In this document: piece after piece, positions 40,101-53,000 of the stretch
Numbering within the stretch: position 1 is the first letter of the stretch
How the letters are laid out: every line of letters starts with the position of its first letter
DNA from: Psettodes erumei
Lineage: Eukaryota > Chordata > Actinopteri > Pleuronectiformes > Psettodidae
DNA: 64,000 nt
Assembly: GCA_016785225.1 (NCBI GenBank)
Contig: JAFBJZ010000915.1
Coordinates: forward strand, 930,001 to 994,000
Reading direction: 5' to 3'
Translations under genes and position numbers: made by a program
Notes under the pieces: model-generated
Seen by the model: only the letters and a program-made list of their open reading frames with translations
What the model was told of the DNA's origin: nothing
The model's database searches: none

Positions 40101-41841
40101 GCTTCAGTGTGGCAGGCAGCAGCAGCTCCTGCACCTGCACTTGCTGTTGGCCTTGGCCATCTACTTCTGCTACCACCGTCTGACCCTTCACATACAATCA
40201 CACCAACCTGTTACTACATGCCATATAGAAATACATGTGTACACGTATATTCGGTCAAGATAAACGACCAACCATTAGCGTGAAAACTGTTTTAGTACCT
40301 GTAGCTGCTGTGCGTCCTGCCCTGACAGTCCCTGTGTGTGCAGCACCTGCTGCTGCGGGTCCCAGATTAAGGACTGTGTAGCATTGGAGTAACCCTGTAC
40401 TGCCACTGGGATGTGGATGTTTCCATTCATCAACTGGGCTGGGAACAACGTGTTTGCAGACAGTGTGTGCACCACTTCTTCCTGCCCCCCCATTCCTCCG
40501 GAGCTTGTTATGCTGGAAACGGCCTGTGCTGTCTGACTTTGACTGGCAGGGAGTTTCAGCTTGTCATTTTCAACAGTAACTTGTGTTGGCATCGTGGTCA
40601 TTGTTGTAGTGTTTGTCCCTGCAACCTGGACTGTTCCATAAGCCTCCTGGGGGATGGCAATGTGCGTCACCTGTTCACGACCTCCGGACCCAGCAGGAGC
40701 AGAATACACTGGGATGGTCCAGGTCTCCCCTGTCGGACTGGTGATTGTGCCAGTAGCACTGTAAAGGTGAGAACTGTCCACTGTTAGGAGGTCTGGGCGC
40801 AGGGACACGTAACTTTGCTGCTGGCCCTGTCCCTGAGGGATAGCAAGGACTGTGGCTACCTGCTGACCAGGCAGGGCATAGGACACAGTGATGGGCATGT
40901 CCACTTTACGTTTCTTGGCTGGCTGGAGGACACCTGCTCCTTGGGATGTGGCAACTGTGGTTCCAAGTACCCTTCTCTCTGCGCTGTCCTGCTGCTGGGT
41001 GGGAGAGAGGGCCCCCACAGTCTGGATTTGAATTTGTTGTCCTCCTGCAACAGCTGCCACCAACTGGGCTTGCAGCTATAACACAAAGGGAGGGAGATCA
41101 TAATTGGCAATAGAAAAAATTGCAATCCCGCAATTATGCTGTGCACACATGTGCATAAGTGTACCTGCTGGTGTTGCTCCTCAGTGAGCTCCCCAGGCTG
41201 AATCAGCTGTGCAGTAGTCACACTTTGTAGCTGTTGATGGGAACCAGAGGGCACTTGGAGGACCTGTCCCAGCATCTGACCTTGCTGCTGGCCCTGAATC
41301 TGCACCTGAAGAAAGAGTTGACCAAAATTTAGTGGATGGAGAATAAAACGGAAACATGATTAAATGCCATTCACAATATAAAGATGCAATGACGGTACAA
41401 ACCTGCACTATCTGTTGCTCCGTATTTTGCTGTACAGATTGCTGCTGAGATGCAGACTCTTGTATCTGTTGCTGCTGCGGCTGGACCTGCACCTGAACCT
41501 GCATCAGAAAACAGTGTCAAAAAACTTCTATGCAAGGACGGCACTCTTTCAGAGTGTTTTATGTCCATTTAGGAGCGCTGATTTACCGGGCAAGCCAGTT
41601 CCAACAATGACCCTGCAACTTCTGTGCTATCTGTGTAGATGCAGTTGGCCTCTTGTTGGTAAACCATAGTGGTGGTGGTGGTTGTAGTGTCTCCACTTTG
41701 CTGGCTGAACTCTTGCAAGGCATCCGGTCCCTTGCTGGCCAAGGACTCCAGGAACTCCTTCATGCGATGCTGAGGAATGCTCCGAGCTTTTTGCCTCACT
41801 AGCTCCTCATAGGAGCCCGTACCATCCAGGGAGTTATTCAT
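37138..41841 (-). CDS. qrich1: Glutamine-rich protein 1 (11 coding exons)
   Basis: Exons (5' to 3'): 41841-41587, 41498-41403, 41305-41165, 41075-40299, 40179-40008, 39901-39747, 39621-39507, 39191-39083, 38818-38670, 38588-38498, 37324-37138. Phases close to give 748 residues (human about 776). The N-terminus (MNNSLDGTGSYEELVRQKAR, RMKEFLESLASKGPDALQEF) is the CARD-like region. Long Gln/Val-rich segments follow, then a nuclear-localisation-like KKRKVDMPITVSY motif and a conserved C-terminal DUF3504-type region (APIGRRQALRFQEDLVSSAV, YLFDNGRVDDVFSD). It ends ILVIREIQEAINMSESVH. QRICH1 is a nuclear transcriptional regulator linked in mammals to the unfolded-protein/PERK response. Human QRICH1 also neighbours QARS1. 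Only the start of the exon at 40,179 is slightly uncertain (two or three codons). Confidence 0.95.
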
Positions 41842-42539
41842 TGCCACCTATAGTCTCCTCTTCTGTAGGGGAAACATGTGGAAGAATTTATGACGACTTA
41901 AATTAGTGGACGACCAATGTGCATTTATGACAACTTAAATGTGAAGAGACGTTGAGACACATTTCACTACCGCCGATCAAAACAAAGGACAGAAACGCAG
42001 CTTTACAATGATAAAATAAAAGTAAAAACTATGACAGCTAAAACTTGTTTACAGATTGACCCACAGCTCGCTGTCCAGAAGCAACACACAGATGATAATA
42101 CGAAAGGGTTAATTCTAGCTGCGTGTGTACGAGCTGGGACAAAAGCGCGGTCACTTTCCAAATTCAATGCAGTATTCAAAGTGGCGACGGGAAGTGCTGC
42201 ATAATGAAAACACATTAGCATAACGCCAAAACAAAATTACAGTAGTTTGTACGGTGCAGTAACCCCATATGTGCTAATCTAACAGCTGATTACACAACAC
42301 GCTAGGTTAGCCAGGTACACGGCTAACTAGCCGCGTGTTGTTTGCAAGTAAGCTCCGACAGCAGTTGTTGGAAACGTGTAATAATATGATCATGTCCGTA
42401 AACGACACTGTTTAAACTTCGAAGCACATGGTGGTTAAACACGAAGCAACGGAAGCTAGGATAGCAGTCCTGTGTCGTTAACGTTACACCGATTGTATTT
42501 TTGTTATCTCCCTAGCTAGCAGGCTAACCTTAGCAGGCG

Positions 42540-42870
42540 GGTTAGCTACCTCTTCCTCAACCGGGCCGAGGATCGAGCCGCCCACAAGCGCTTCTCTGAC
42601 CCGAAACGGCGTTCCTCTTCAAACCAACAGGGAGACGGAGAGCTATTGTTGTTTCTTTGTGGATTATTTATTATTTGTTTTCGTGATTTCCGTTAGATGG
42701 CTAGCTGTAGTTTTTCTTTTTCTGAAACACTCATATTTCGCTGGGCGCCATCTTACAACAGTGCCTTCAGACCAATGAGCAAGCGATTTGTAACTCTGTC
42801 GGGCTATCGCGGTGTTTCTTTCACATGATATCGCGGTAAATGACACTTGTCGAGTAGTCTGTTAAAGGCG
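42540..42870 (-). promoter_or_regulatory. qrich1 promoter and non-coding first exon region
   Basis: A locally GC- and CpG-richer stretch holds 'ccgggccgaggatcgagccg' and 'cccgaaacggcgttcc'. On the minus strand a donor (gag/gtagct) ends a possible exon at 42,550. The exon carrying the ATG has an acceptor at 41,863. I therefore infer a non-coding first exon here. No TATA box is evident. Confidence 0.5.
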
Positions 42871-42898
42871 ACACAGACAGACAAAGTGGAAGACAAGA

Positions 42899-43219
42899 TT
42901 GGGTAGATGTCAGTCTACCTTAAAACCCAGTTATGCCCAGACAGACGCTCCTAGTGGTTCATTGGCTTCTGAATCTTTTAAGGTGGTTCCACAGAAATGC
43001 GCAGAATATTTGGGTGGTGCTCTAGAGAGCAATAGAGTCTTCCCTAAAAACGGAGACACCAAACTCTTTCATGGTGATTCACAGACGTTAATACAAAACA
43101 AAGCATATGACCGCCCTGGCTCTGCTGGCAGCAGGCCAGCAAGCCGTGTGCACTCTACATGCAGGAGTGAAGTAGTGTGTCACGTTTGTCGTTCACACTG
43201 CAAACACAAAGGAAGGTGA
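42899..43219 (+). other. Unassigned open frame or exon, function unknown
   Basis: A plus-strand frame runs to TGA at 43,217 with coding-like composition and a Cys/His-bearing end (CRSEVVCHVCRSHCKHKG). There is no good ATG. A possible acceptor (gatgtcag) lies at 42,916 and a possible donor (ag/gtgatg) at the very end, so it may be an internal exon of a gene divergent from qrich1. I do not recognise the sequence, and chance cannot be excluded. Confidence 0.25.
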
Positions 43220-43604
43220 TGACAATAATTCAGACACTACACTAAATGTAAACTCATCAAAAATTGGGTTTTTTAAAAAAAAATTTAGGGCATTTTATTT
43301 AAGAAACCTCGTCAGCTAATTAATGCCCACAAATATATACCTAGGATTTTTTTTAACTGATCTTGGATCTTGGAACTGGGATTTAGGGATGAGGTGGTGT
43401 GCAGGACGTGTACGCTAATGACTGGTTGTCCCCACACTGGCTATGTATTCTGGTCAGAGAATAACTGCGACTTCTGCTGAGATTGACAGATTTATTGTTT
43501 ACAAACAGCATCAAGGTGGGGTAAAGTTGCGTGTGGGTGTGTGTGGTTTCTGTAAATAGAGTATACAGAAAAGGGCAAGCTGGGGAGCTGTGAGTCGAGC
43601 ACCA

Positions 43605-45130
43605 TCACGGCAGTGCCCACTGCCAGGTCTGGTGTAGCAGTTCTCCACTTTTGCTGGTCCACGTCCAAAGTGGGAAACTCCACTTTGGACATGTGTCCAG
43701 CAGGGAGTTTTCCACAGGTGGGTTTCTGCTGGAGAGCCACTGGAACCACTTCTTTTTCTTTTTCCCAGTGTTGGTTTCTGATGTGCTTGGCTGACCCTCG
43801 ATTTCATCCTGACACCTCTTCCACTCCTGGTCTTCCCCCTGGAGAGAATTCATGGGTGCGTCGATGACTTGGAGGAGGGATCTTGTGTCCTCCTGGGGCT
43901 TGGGGGCGTCGCTGCCTGACTGGAGCTGAACATCATTTGGAGGAGGCAGAGCTGCGTCAAGTGTCATAGTATTTCCCGTCTCCTCTCGCTCACACTGGAG
44001 ACGGTTGCTCACAGCTTTCTCTTCCTCAGTTTTGCTCAGCGCTGCCATCAGGTCATGGTTCGCCCTCTGCAGCTCAGCCACAATGGAGCTGGTAGAGCTT
44101 TCCTTCTCCTCCAGCAGCTTTACCTCCTGCTCTGCCGCCTTGAGGGCTTCCTTCAGCTGGTCCTTCTCCACTCTCTCCTTATCCACTTTTTCTGCACAGG
44201 AGGCCCTGCACTGCGCAACCTCTTTCAGAAGGAGATCTCTCTCCTGGCTCCAGGTGTCTTGACTTTGTGCATCCTTCAATTCCTGGAGCTCTGCCTGGAG
44301 GCAGGCCTTCTCCCTCTGCCACTCTGTTTGACTGGTTATAAATTTCTGCTCCAGCGTCCGGCGAGCGTTCTCAAAGTCGTTCCTCTCATTCTTGTTGATC
44401 TGAAGCTGAGCATGATGTGCATGCTTCAGTTTTTCGAGCTCTGACTGGAGCTGGACTTTCTCCTCCATCAACTGCGTTGGTTTGTCCTTCAGATTGCTAT
44501 TTTCCTCCGTCAGAGCAGCCTTCAACTCATTCACCTCATCTCTCTCCTTGTCCACCTCTGCCTGACAGGTCTAGACTTCGTCTGACTTTGGCATGTTTTT
44601 CTTCTTTGATGATCTTCGTTTTTGTTGAATTTCTTTTTCTGCTCCACAAAAAGTTGGTGCTCCTGCAACAGACTGGAGCGCTCTTCCTCCAGCATGTGCT
44701 GCGCCTCTTTAAAGACGGCATGGAGGCTGCTGATCTGCGCACTCTCAACCTTCAGCTTGGCTTGGAAATCAGCCTTGAGCCTGCTGACGTCATTGTGATA
44801 GGCACTGCTCACCCTTGGAGCGCCATCATCGTAGATTCCCTGCTCGAGAAGCGATTCCAACAAAAATGCCAGTACCTCCTCAGGGAGATCGAGCACGACT
44901 CTCCCCTCATTGTGGCCTCTGGTGAGTTGCGCCGAGCTGTACAGCTGAGTGCATGCTGCCAGCTGAAGATAACTAAAGTAGAAATCCATCCCTGCCATTT
45001 CCAGTTTGATATCTGTTTGAAAGTCAGTTCTGTCTACTCTGAGAACTTTTGACTGTGTGGACTGCAACAAATGGTATCCAGGTAGAGCCCTCTTACATGC
45101 GACTTTGAATTTTTCATCCAAAACAAACAT
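43605..45130 (-). pseudogene. Intronless coiled-coil gene with frameshifts
   Basis: The minus strand opens with ATG at 45,130 (MFVLDEKFKVACKRALPGY) and runs about 170 residues into a Glu/Gln/Lys coiled coil (MLEEERSSLLQEHQLFVEQK). Near 44,620 the best coiled-coil reading moves to another frame (KIIKEEKHAKV). A TAG at 44,573-44,571 precedes a third frame that continues TCQAEVDKERDEVNELKAAL for about 315 residues. That frame is strongly heptad-like, then has a Lys-run (KKKKKWFQWL) and a TGA stop at 43,605. No intron is needed across 1.5 kb, although neighbouring genes are finely split, so a retrocopy is possible. Two single-base indels would explain the frames. Either it is a pseudogene, or the assembly has errors, or a short intron is hidden. 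I do not recognise the family. Confidence 0.5.
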
Positions 45131-45525
45131 GTTTACATGGTTGCCAAGGACACGTGTGTGTGTGTGTGTGTTGGGGGGGGCATAACCTCACACTGAAAGA
45201 CACCTGCTCTTCACATACTTTCACTGCCTCACTGAGGAAGATGAAGATGTTTTTAATGCATGTTTGGCTGGCTTGACTACAAATGTTTCAATTGTATGAA
45301 TATCTGAACTTGGAGAAAAAATAAAGGAGATGATACATATTTCAATCGCTGGTTTACCCCTGTAAGGGAGAGCTGTTGACCCCTGGTATACGTGACAGTT
45401 TCATTGTTTCCATGGGTATTGGGCAACTAATCAATCAGTATTCGAGTTGAACGACTAATTAATTTAGTAGTCAACTAACATTGCACTAATTGTCAACAAT
45501 CTTGATGTTTAAGTCATTTTAAAGC

Positions 45526-45526
45526 A

Positions 45527-45562
<36 letters not shown>

Positions 45563-45583
45563 GAGAGAGAGATAGAGAGATAG
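45526..45583. repeat. (TA)n(GA)n compound microsatellite
   Basis: An AT run is followed by a GA run with one interruption. A (GT)n plus poly(G) tract also lies at 45,155-45,180. The unit sits just upstream of a retrotransposon fragment. Confidence 0.92.
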
Positions 45584-45763
45584 AAGTGGTTGCTTCGAAA
45601 CCCCACATCCTCACTGACTAAGAAACAGCTCTTAGCTCAGTGCTCGAACATCCGCAATAGGAAGTTGCTATCGGAAGTAGAGATTGAGGAGGTATAGCGT
45701 TGTACCTCATCCACGGTACAAAAAATATGCTACGGCAAGGGGGAGCCAGGACGCCAGGTCAGC

Positions 45764-46396
45764 TTGGGGGTGGTTTCATCATCACCCCCAGATATCGAGA
45801 TTGGGTACCAAGCCCCAAAGCAAGACGAACTGAATGCAAGGGCAGCTGACCTGAGAGAGAGAATCATGAAGTCCTGGAGGAACTCAACTACCTCCTCCTT
45901 GCCAAGGCTAAACAACAAAGTACCAGACCAGTCTCTACTGGATGATGTAAACACAGCACTTCTAACTGTCCCTACCACCACCATCACTGAGACCAATCAG
46001 CTGATGTATGCAGCGGCAACAGTAATCCTAGAGATGCTTGGCTACAAGATGAACAGCATGAATAGTAGCCAGAAGGAGCGAGCCCCATGGAGGAGAAGGC
46101 TAGAGGCAAAAATCGTGGCGGCACGGAAAGAAGTTAGCCTTCTAACAGAACTAAGCGGGGGTGTGAATGTAAGGAAAGAGCTGCCCAGGAAATACAACAA
46201 GCTGTCCACAGCTGAGGCACTGGAGACTGCTAAGCAAAGGCTCACAGCCCTAGCTACCCGCCTAAAGAGGTACACAAGAGAGGTAGAGGCCAGGAGAATA
46301 AACAGGGTGTTCTCCACCAACCCAGCTAAGGTCTACTCTCAATGGCAGGGTAACAGGATGGCAACGGAGCCACCCAAAAAAATATTGATAGCATAA
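45764..46396 (+). mobile_element. Non-LTR retrotransposon ORF fragment, region before the RT domain
   Basis: A plus-strand open frame of about 210 codons contains KLSTAEALETAKQRLTALAT, RYTREVEARRINRVF and NPAKVYSQWQGNRM. From memory this is the conserved region just before the reverse transcriptase domain in non-LTR elements found in fish and marine invertebrates. It ends in a stop right after EPPKK, before any RT motif, so the catalytic part is missing. Losing the 3' side is unusual, since target-primed insertion normally truncates the 5' end. The GC content is higher than the surroundings. Family placement is uncertain. Confidence 0.6.
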
Positions 46397-46479
46397 CATA
46401 ACATAACAAGAGTTGATAAATGTTCAATATTAATGATGGCAGTCAGAGTATCCTAAGGTTATTAACACAGAAACACAGT

Positions 46480-47035
46480 GTTTATAAGTTTTTTATTCTC
46501 GTCTCCTGTCAAAAAGGACACGTGCATCCATCTGAGTCTTAAAAAAAACACAGTGGTTTGGCACTAACCCACCACCTTTGTAAGAAAGTCATATGGCATT
46601 TGAGAGCATCTTCTCTGTGTAACATCAGCTTAGAGCCAATATGAGGTCCCTGTTGAACAATAATCAAAATTGCATACATTCAACAAAGAAGAGGAAACAT
46701 TGTAGTTGAATATTATTGCAGCAGATATAGAAAAAAAACACAAGGAGACTGACTGGCAAAGCCTGAGATTGATCCAAGTGTTACCATAGTAACTTCGATG
46801 AAGAAATCACTGCAGACAATCAAGAAATAGAAATATATTTTCTAGTTTCAGTGGGACCAATCCATGAACAACATCTGCAGATCAGAATTATGAATATGTC
46901 ATTATTACAGCATCAATCAATCTCAGCCTAAGCAGTCTACACCCCTGCTGATATTACACATGAAGTGATGCAAACAATTTGGGCATGTATCTGTGGGCTC
47001 GTGGGAAGCAGGATGTGTGGTTTAATCTCAGTCAA
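46480..47035 (-). terminator. qars1 3' UTR and polyadenylation signal
   Basis: Minus-strand DNA after the qars1 stop is non-coding. AATAAA on that strand lies at 46,497-46,492, about 540 bases past the stop. Confidence 0.5.
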
Positions 47036-50000
47036 TCAGTTCTTCCCAGGGTCTTCTTTAAGTGTGACTGTTCTGTTAAAGATGAGCTGTGGTGAAAGAA
47101 AGATTAAAGTTACAGTTCATGTTCACATTAATTAGGCACCCAAATGATTTTTAAAAGAGCAGGTTAAGCAGTATTTGTAATACAAAAGACAGTTTTTTAC
47201 TGTACCTTATCTGCAGTGCTATCAGGGTCCAGGGAGAAGTATCCAACTCTCTCAAACTGGAATTTGTCAAAAACCTTTGCATTCTTGACTGAGGTATCCA
47301 CTAAGGCACTGCTGATCACATGCAGGGAATTCTAAATCACAGAAGAAGAAATATATTCAACAATCACTCATCCCAGTGAAATATCCCAGTTAATCCAAAA
47401 AGCCCCTGTCACAGGAGTGCACAATTACTCACAGGGTTGATGTCACTCAGGAAGCCATTGGGCACTTCAGATGGATCCTCTGGATGTTTGTGCAGGAATC
47501 TAAAATAAGTTCTGGTTAAGTGTGTTTTCTACTGCAAGTATTGGTTGTGAGTGACAAGTGGTCTTTTGTGACTTACAGTCTTTCATAGAGACGCACTTCA
47601 CACAACAGCGGCTGGCTGACCCAGTGGATGAAGGCCTTTGGTTTTTCTGCAGTGTCAGAATTGCAGCAGGTCACCTCCAGCTCCACCACTTTACCCTGAG
47701 CATCCTGAGAGACAGAGCGGAAGAAATGGGGATGTGTTGTGAGGACACGGATCAGATGGTGTGTAAAATTATACTTTACTGAGAGGATACCATGAAAGTA
47801 AAGATCTCTGCAGAGAGAGGCAAACACAGAAATTTGCTCAGTACGCCAAGTTCAATTTAAGACGTAAAATCATTCAGTAGATACCTTGAGAAAACAAGAT
47901 CACACATTCAGTTACCATTTAACTGGAATAACATTTTGGGGGAAAAAACTATTATAGATTAAATTAAGTCTTTCTCTTACACTACATGAGGTAAAACATT
48001 ATATGTCAGCAGACTATAATTATGATAGGGACATAAGTCACATTGTTCAGACAAAGTTTTTGCCAAAATCCACTTAATTGGGAAATATATCCATAAAGAA
48101 TATTGAAATGTTTTATACCAAGAGATCGTTTAACCAATAACATGGGGGCAAAGGATTAGTATTTGGAAATTATACTTCTTTAATATCACTCAATGTCTAT
48201 ACGAAAAACTGAGTGAAATTAGTTTAAGCCTTACCTTTATGACCTTCTGCACAGAGATGACATACCCAGCATGCCTCAGGCCCACAGGCTGTTCTGGGGT
48301 CAGACGCTTGTAGCCCTTCTCCATCACCTGAAAAAAAAAAGAAGTCCATCATCATGTATACAATCAAAAGAATTACACAAATAAAGTCTGCTACTTGTAC
48401 TGTGACTGCGTTTTTTAAATTCTCTGTAACCTCTCTAAAGTCGCTGTGGTCAATGAAGATTGTGCGAGTGAACGGAACCGTGTGGCTGCCCCTGGCTTCG
48501 TTGGCAGGAAAGTCTGGCACTCGCACATCTGACTGAGAAAGAAAAGGAGGGCAGAAGGGAGATTAAGAACCTATGATGTTTAATACTATGTCATAGACAC
48601 AATATACAGGGAACAATAACAAGACTTCAGGGAGCTGTTCGATGTATAAGGTCTGTGTATTTTTAAGAAATGCACAAACCCGAGTGTTCTCAGGAAGGTT
48701 AGTTATGGTGACTTTGAGTGGTTCCAGCACAGCCATCACTCTGGGAGCTGTATCATTAAGCACGTCCCTCACACACGACTCCAGTAGGTGGGGCTCTGTT
48801 GTTGTCTGGGAAACTGTGACTCCAACCTGCCAAAAATGTAAGGTATTATTACACAACAGCACCACCCTCTCACATTTAATTACTAGTTCCTCAATTCATC
48901 CATTCTTCATTCCATCAATTCCGCATACCCGAGCACAAAAGTTGTTAACTGCCTCTGAAGGGAAACCTCTTCTTCTTAGTGCAGTCAAAGTGAACAGACG
49001 GGGATCATCCCAATCTCTGTAATGAGAAAAGATATTACTACAGTTCACTAATACATTCTATGTAGCTTTAAGACAGCACGTGCTCAAATCACAATGAGAA
49101 GTTCAATGTTTTGTCATGTGATGTAATCTAAAAAAGTCAAACGGCAAACAGAAATGCTATTACACCTGACAACGCCAGTCTCGACCAGTTTGATGATTTT
49201 CCTCTTGGACACAACAGTATAGGTGAGGTTCAAGCGCCCATATTCCCACTGAACAGGGCAGTACACATCCAGAGCATTACACAGCCAGTAATACGATGAA
49301 CGCCTGTCACACAATAAAAAAACGTTAACAAGGCATTTGTACACCTCCAGGAAAGATTATCATGTTGAGCTTTAACATGAGTTCATGTATACCTGGCCTG
49401 AAACTCTTTGGTACACAGTGAGTGCGTGATATCTTCTATAGAGTCACAGAGACAGTGTGTGTAGTCATAAGTGGGGTAGATGCACCTGAAGAGAAATAAA
49501 AATGTAAGCACGACACATGTTGTTGTGAGAAAGCTGATATGTTTAAATGAAACTTACTGGGTGCAGCCGCTCAAAATTTTCATACCATTCATCTCCTGTC
49601 CGATGATGTGGTGTGTATTTGATTCTGTACGCCACAGGGTCCATCTTCCCGTCCTCCATGACCATCTTCATCCTGAGTGTGGCCTCTCCCTCTGCAAACA
49701 GGCCCTTCTTCATCCTCTCAAACAACACCAGGGACTCTTCAATGGGACGGTCCCTCCATGGTGACGGAGGAACATTGTGGCCCTTCAGTTCCTCCCCCTT
49801 CTGGTGGCAAACAAATGCATGACCCCTGAGGGACGATGAAGAAAAGCATAAAGCATCATCTAATGGGTTGTGCACATTTACCAAAATGTATTTACAGTTC
49901 CTACACCCACCTACGAATAAGCTCCACGGCAAGGTCGTAGAGTTGCTGAAAGTTGTCCGATGCATGCGTGACAGCATAAGGTTTGTAGCCTGTGGAATAA

Positions 50001-53000
50001 ACTGGTAAGAAACTATATCCAGAAATGTAGAAAAAGCTTTAATCAAACCAAAAAAAACGGTAAATCAAACCCACCAAGCCACTCCACTATGTCCTTGATG
50101 GCAGTGAAGTATTTTTCCTCCTCCTTCTCAGGATTTGTGTCATCATACCTCAGGAAACAAATTCCATTGTTTGCCTAAAGGAAGAGGCAAAGTTTAAAAA
50201 AAAAAAAACATTTGAAAAAAAGAGGGGATTAAACAACTTATGTGGTGGTGGAAGAGGAGACAAAGTACCTTTGCATAACCAAAATTGAAGTTAATAGCTT
50301 TGGCGTGTCCGATGTGAAGGATACCATTGGGCTCAGGTGGAAAACGGGTACGTATCTAAAGGATTTCAGAAACAACAAGGAGAAAAATAAATGCACATGA
50401 GCGTTTCAAGTTGCAAATCTATGATTTCTGTTTGTCTGTTTAACTACTTAATTAAGTGATTAACCATTACATCTCTAATAACACATATATATCTTTACCT
50501 GTCCACCAGTGACCTCCAGGTGCTTTTTTGTCAGCAAGGACATTGTCTTCGGTGTGACCACATAGCCCTCAGTTTTATAGTTCTCTCCTGGAAGATGAAA
50601 AGTGAGGAAAAAAAACATCAGCACGTAAACCCAATAAAGTTGATCAGAGAACGGAGAAAAGTAACAGAAACACAGCTGCATTGAAATGGTCAGGTGGTTC
50701 CCTCTCACCTGGTTGATGGAATTTGAGTGCCTCTCCTCTGAGCTGTTCCATTAGAGACTTTCCCTCCCCAACGATCGCCTCACCTAAAAAAACAACACAC
50801 ACAGCTAAAAACAAGCCACCAACACACACACACAAACAGTTCACTCCTGTATGCCATCCACTTTGTCTGCTTCTTACCGTTCACTGCCACCTCCTCTTTC
50901 TTCGCCTTCACCTCATTCTCTGCGACTTTCACTTTCTGGGGCTGCAAGATCAAATCAAGAAATCAAATCCCTTAAGTTCCAGTGATGCCATGAACTGTTT
51001 GACATTTTGAGAAATAAACTTATACACGTTCTTGCAGACAGCTAAATGAGAAGATTAAAAACAACTCTCATTTCTATCCAGTGAATACGAAGCTATGGTT
51101 TTGCGGTTTTACAAAGTATTACCTTAGATTTCTTCTCCAGGTCAGCCTCTGTCTTGGGTCCTAAAATGTGTAAAACCTTTAAGATAGATCAAAACCAGAA
51201 TTAGTTAGGTTATGCAGTGGGAACTGCCTAACAATCTCAGATCAAAAATATTACAATGAAAGTCATGCTACTACTGATAATATTCTCTTTTTCCAACACA
51301 CCTGCATGTCCACCTCATTTTTGATGACCTTCCCATCAGCCCATTTTAGTCCAGTGCGTGCTTCTCCTGTAACAGACACAAGAGTTCAGTGGGACCTTCT
51401 GTCCAGCTGTTAGGCTTTAAGGGTTTCAAAAATGTTTGAGTAATCAAGTGTGAGAGTATACCCATTAGGAGTCCCATGTTGAAGTGGTACCTCTCTTTTA
51501 CCAGCTGCTCCTTGTGCTTCTTAATCACCAACTCTACCTGCACAAAATTCCACCGTCACTAACACACCGTGTCCCGTAAAGCTCGTACAAGGGCAGACTT
51601 CTCATTAGTGTAAGTTAATGCACTCACTGCATCTTCGATCTGCTCCGGTGTTATGACCACACCTACTCCGCATGCTTCTTCAAACTCCTTCTGGTTGATG
51701 GGGTCATGAGGATGACTCTTCACAAAGTCCAGTGCAGCTGAAAAAAGACAGGGAGTATAAAGTCATGGGGCAGGCTTTGACAGACAACATTTTATTTAGA
51801 GGGTCTTATCCACAGCTGACCTCACTCATCTAAGGCCGTTCATATCAGGCTGGTACACATTATGTCTGTTTTCTCCAATGCTCTAAGTGCTTATAAACTT
51901 CAGCACCATCCACCTCCACAGCTTCCATTGTGATTTGTGTATGTTGCTTGCTGATGAGACATTTGTCACTGTGTATTTTATATACATCAAAGACGCTCCG
52001 GGAGAGTTTGTGTAAAGCTCGCTCTGCATTTTTCTTTTTGCATCACATTATTTTGTAGCGGGTGAGTGTGTGTAATTTAAGGAACTGCTAAAAAAAATTC
52101 TGTTAGGGATCAGTCTGGGAAATTACCTGTCAGAAATTCTTAACGTTAATATGTGTCATGTTGGCAAATAGCTGTGCATTTTGTACATTATCACACAATT
52201 GTAGTAACCCATCTGTCAGTAAATTACCTGCGAGTTGTAGCTCTGTGCAGATTTTTCGCTGAGCTATGCTTTCTGAAAGGAATGACAGACGTTTTGTGTC
52301 TTTCAAGCGAGATGCCAAACTGTACAGCAGTGTTCCCATGGCTTTATCCACTCCTGATGCTCCATGGACACGCCGAGCCTACAGAAACCAATGAAAAGGG
52401 CCTGAGTCAATAGCTTCCTTCAAAATGTATGCTTGTCAAGAGATAATAAGTAGTGTTAAATCTAAGACAGAGAACACCAATGTCATTATTATCCTCATTT
52501 TGACCCTGGAAGGTTGTCTGTAAACCATAGCTAGTAGCGAGACAGACCTTATAGGGGTACCTGGCGCAAAAACTTGTTGTTGGGCCAATATAGACCACCT
52601 CCTGTTTCATTATCTCTCCAGGCACCAAGAGATCTACCAGTAGTCTAATGATGAAATGATTTGTTGTTAATCAATTAAACCATTGGCAGGAAACATTATT
52701 GGCAACAATTGATTCATCATTTCAATAGGTTTTAATGAATAAAAGTGATCTCAGTGATGCAATTAAATTATCGAGATCAAAATGATACAGAGAAAAACTG
52801 GGGCTTCAGGGGCCCCGGGGCAGTTGCTTTGCTGCCAATCCAGACTTGCCGCAAACAACCTAAGGAATTAGGAAGTATTATATCTGCAAAGCTCCTAAAT
52901 GTCACGTTAAACGCAATTTAAATATAGTGAGCTACTCAGACACAGATTATATCGCTAAACCCATAGACAGAGCACCTAAAATAAACTAAGAAAAACAGAA

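Noticed and set aside
39967..41500. Plus-strand open frames across the Gln-rich region
   Set aside because: They are antisense to qrich1 exons made of CAG/CTG-rich codons.
44005..45052. Plus-strand open frames of 85-211 codons
   Set aside because: Antisense of the coiled-coil gene; Leu/Ser-rich because they mirror Glu/Lys codons.
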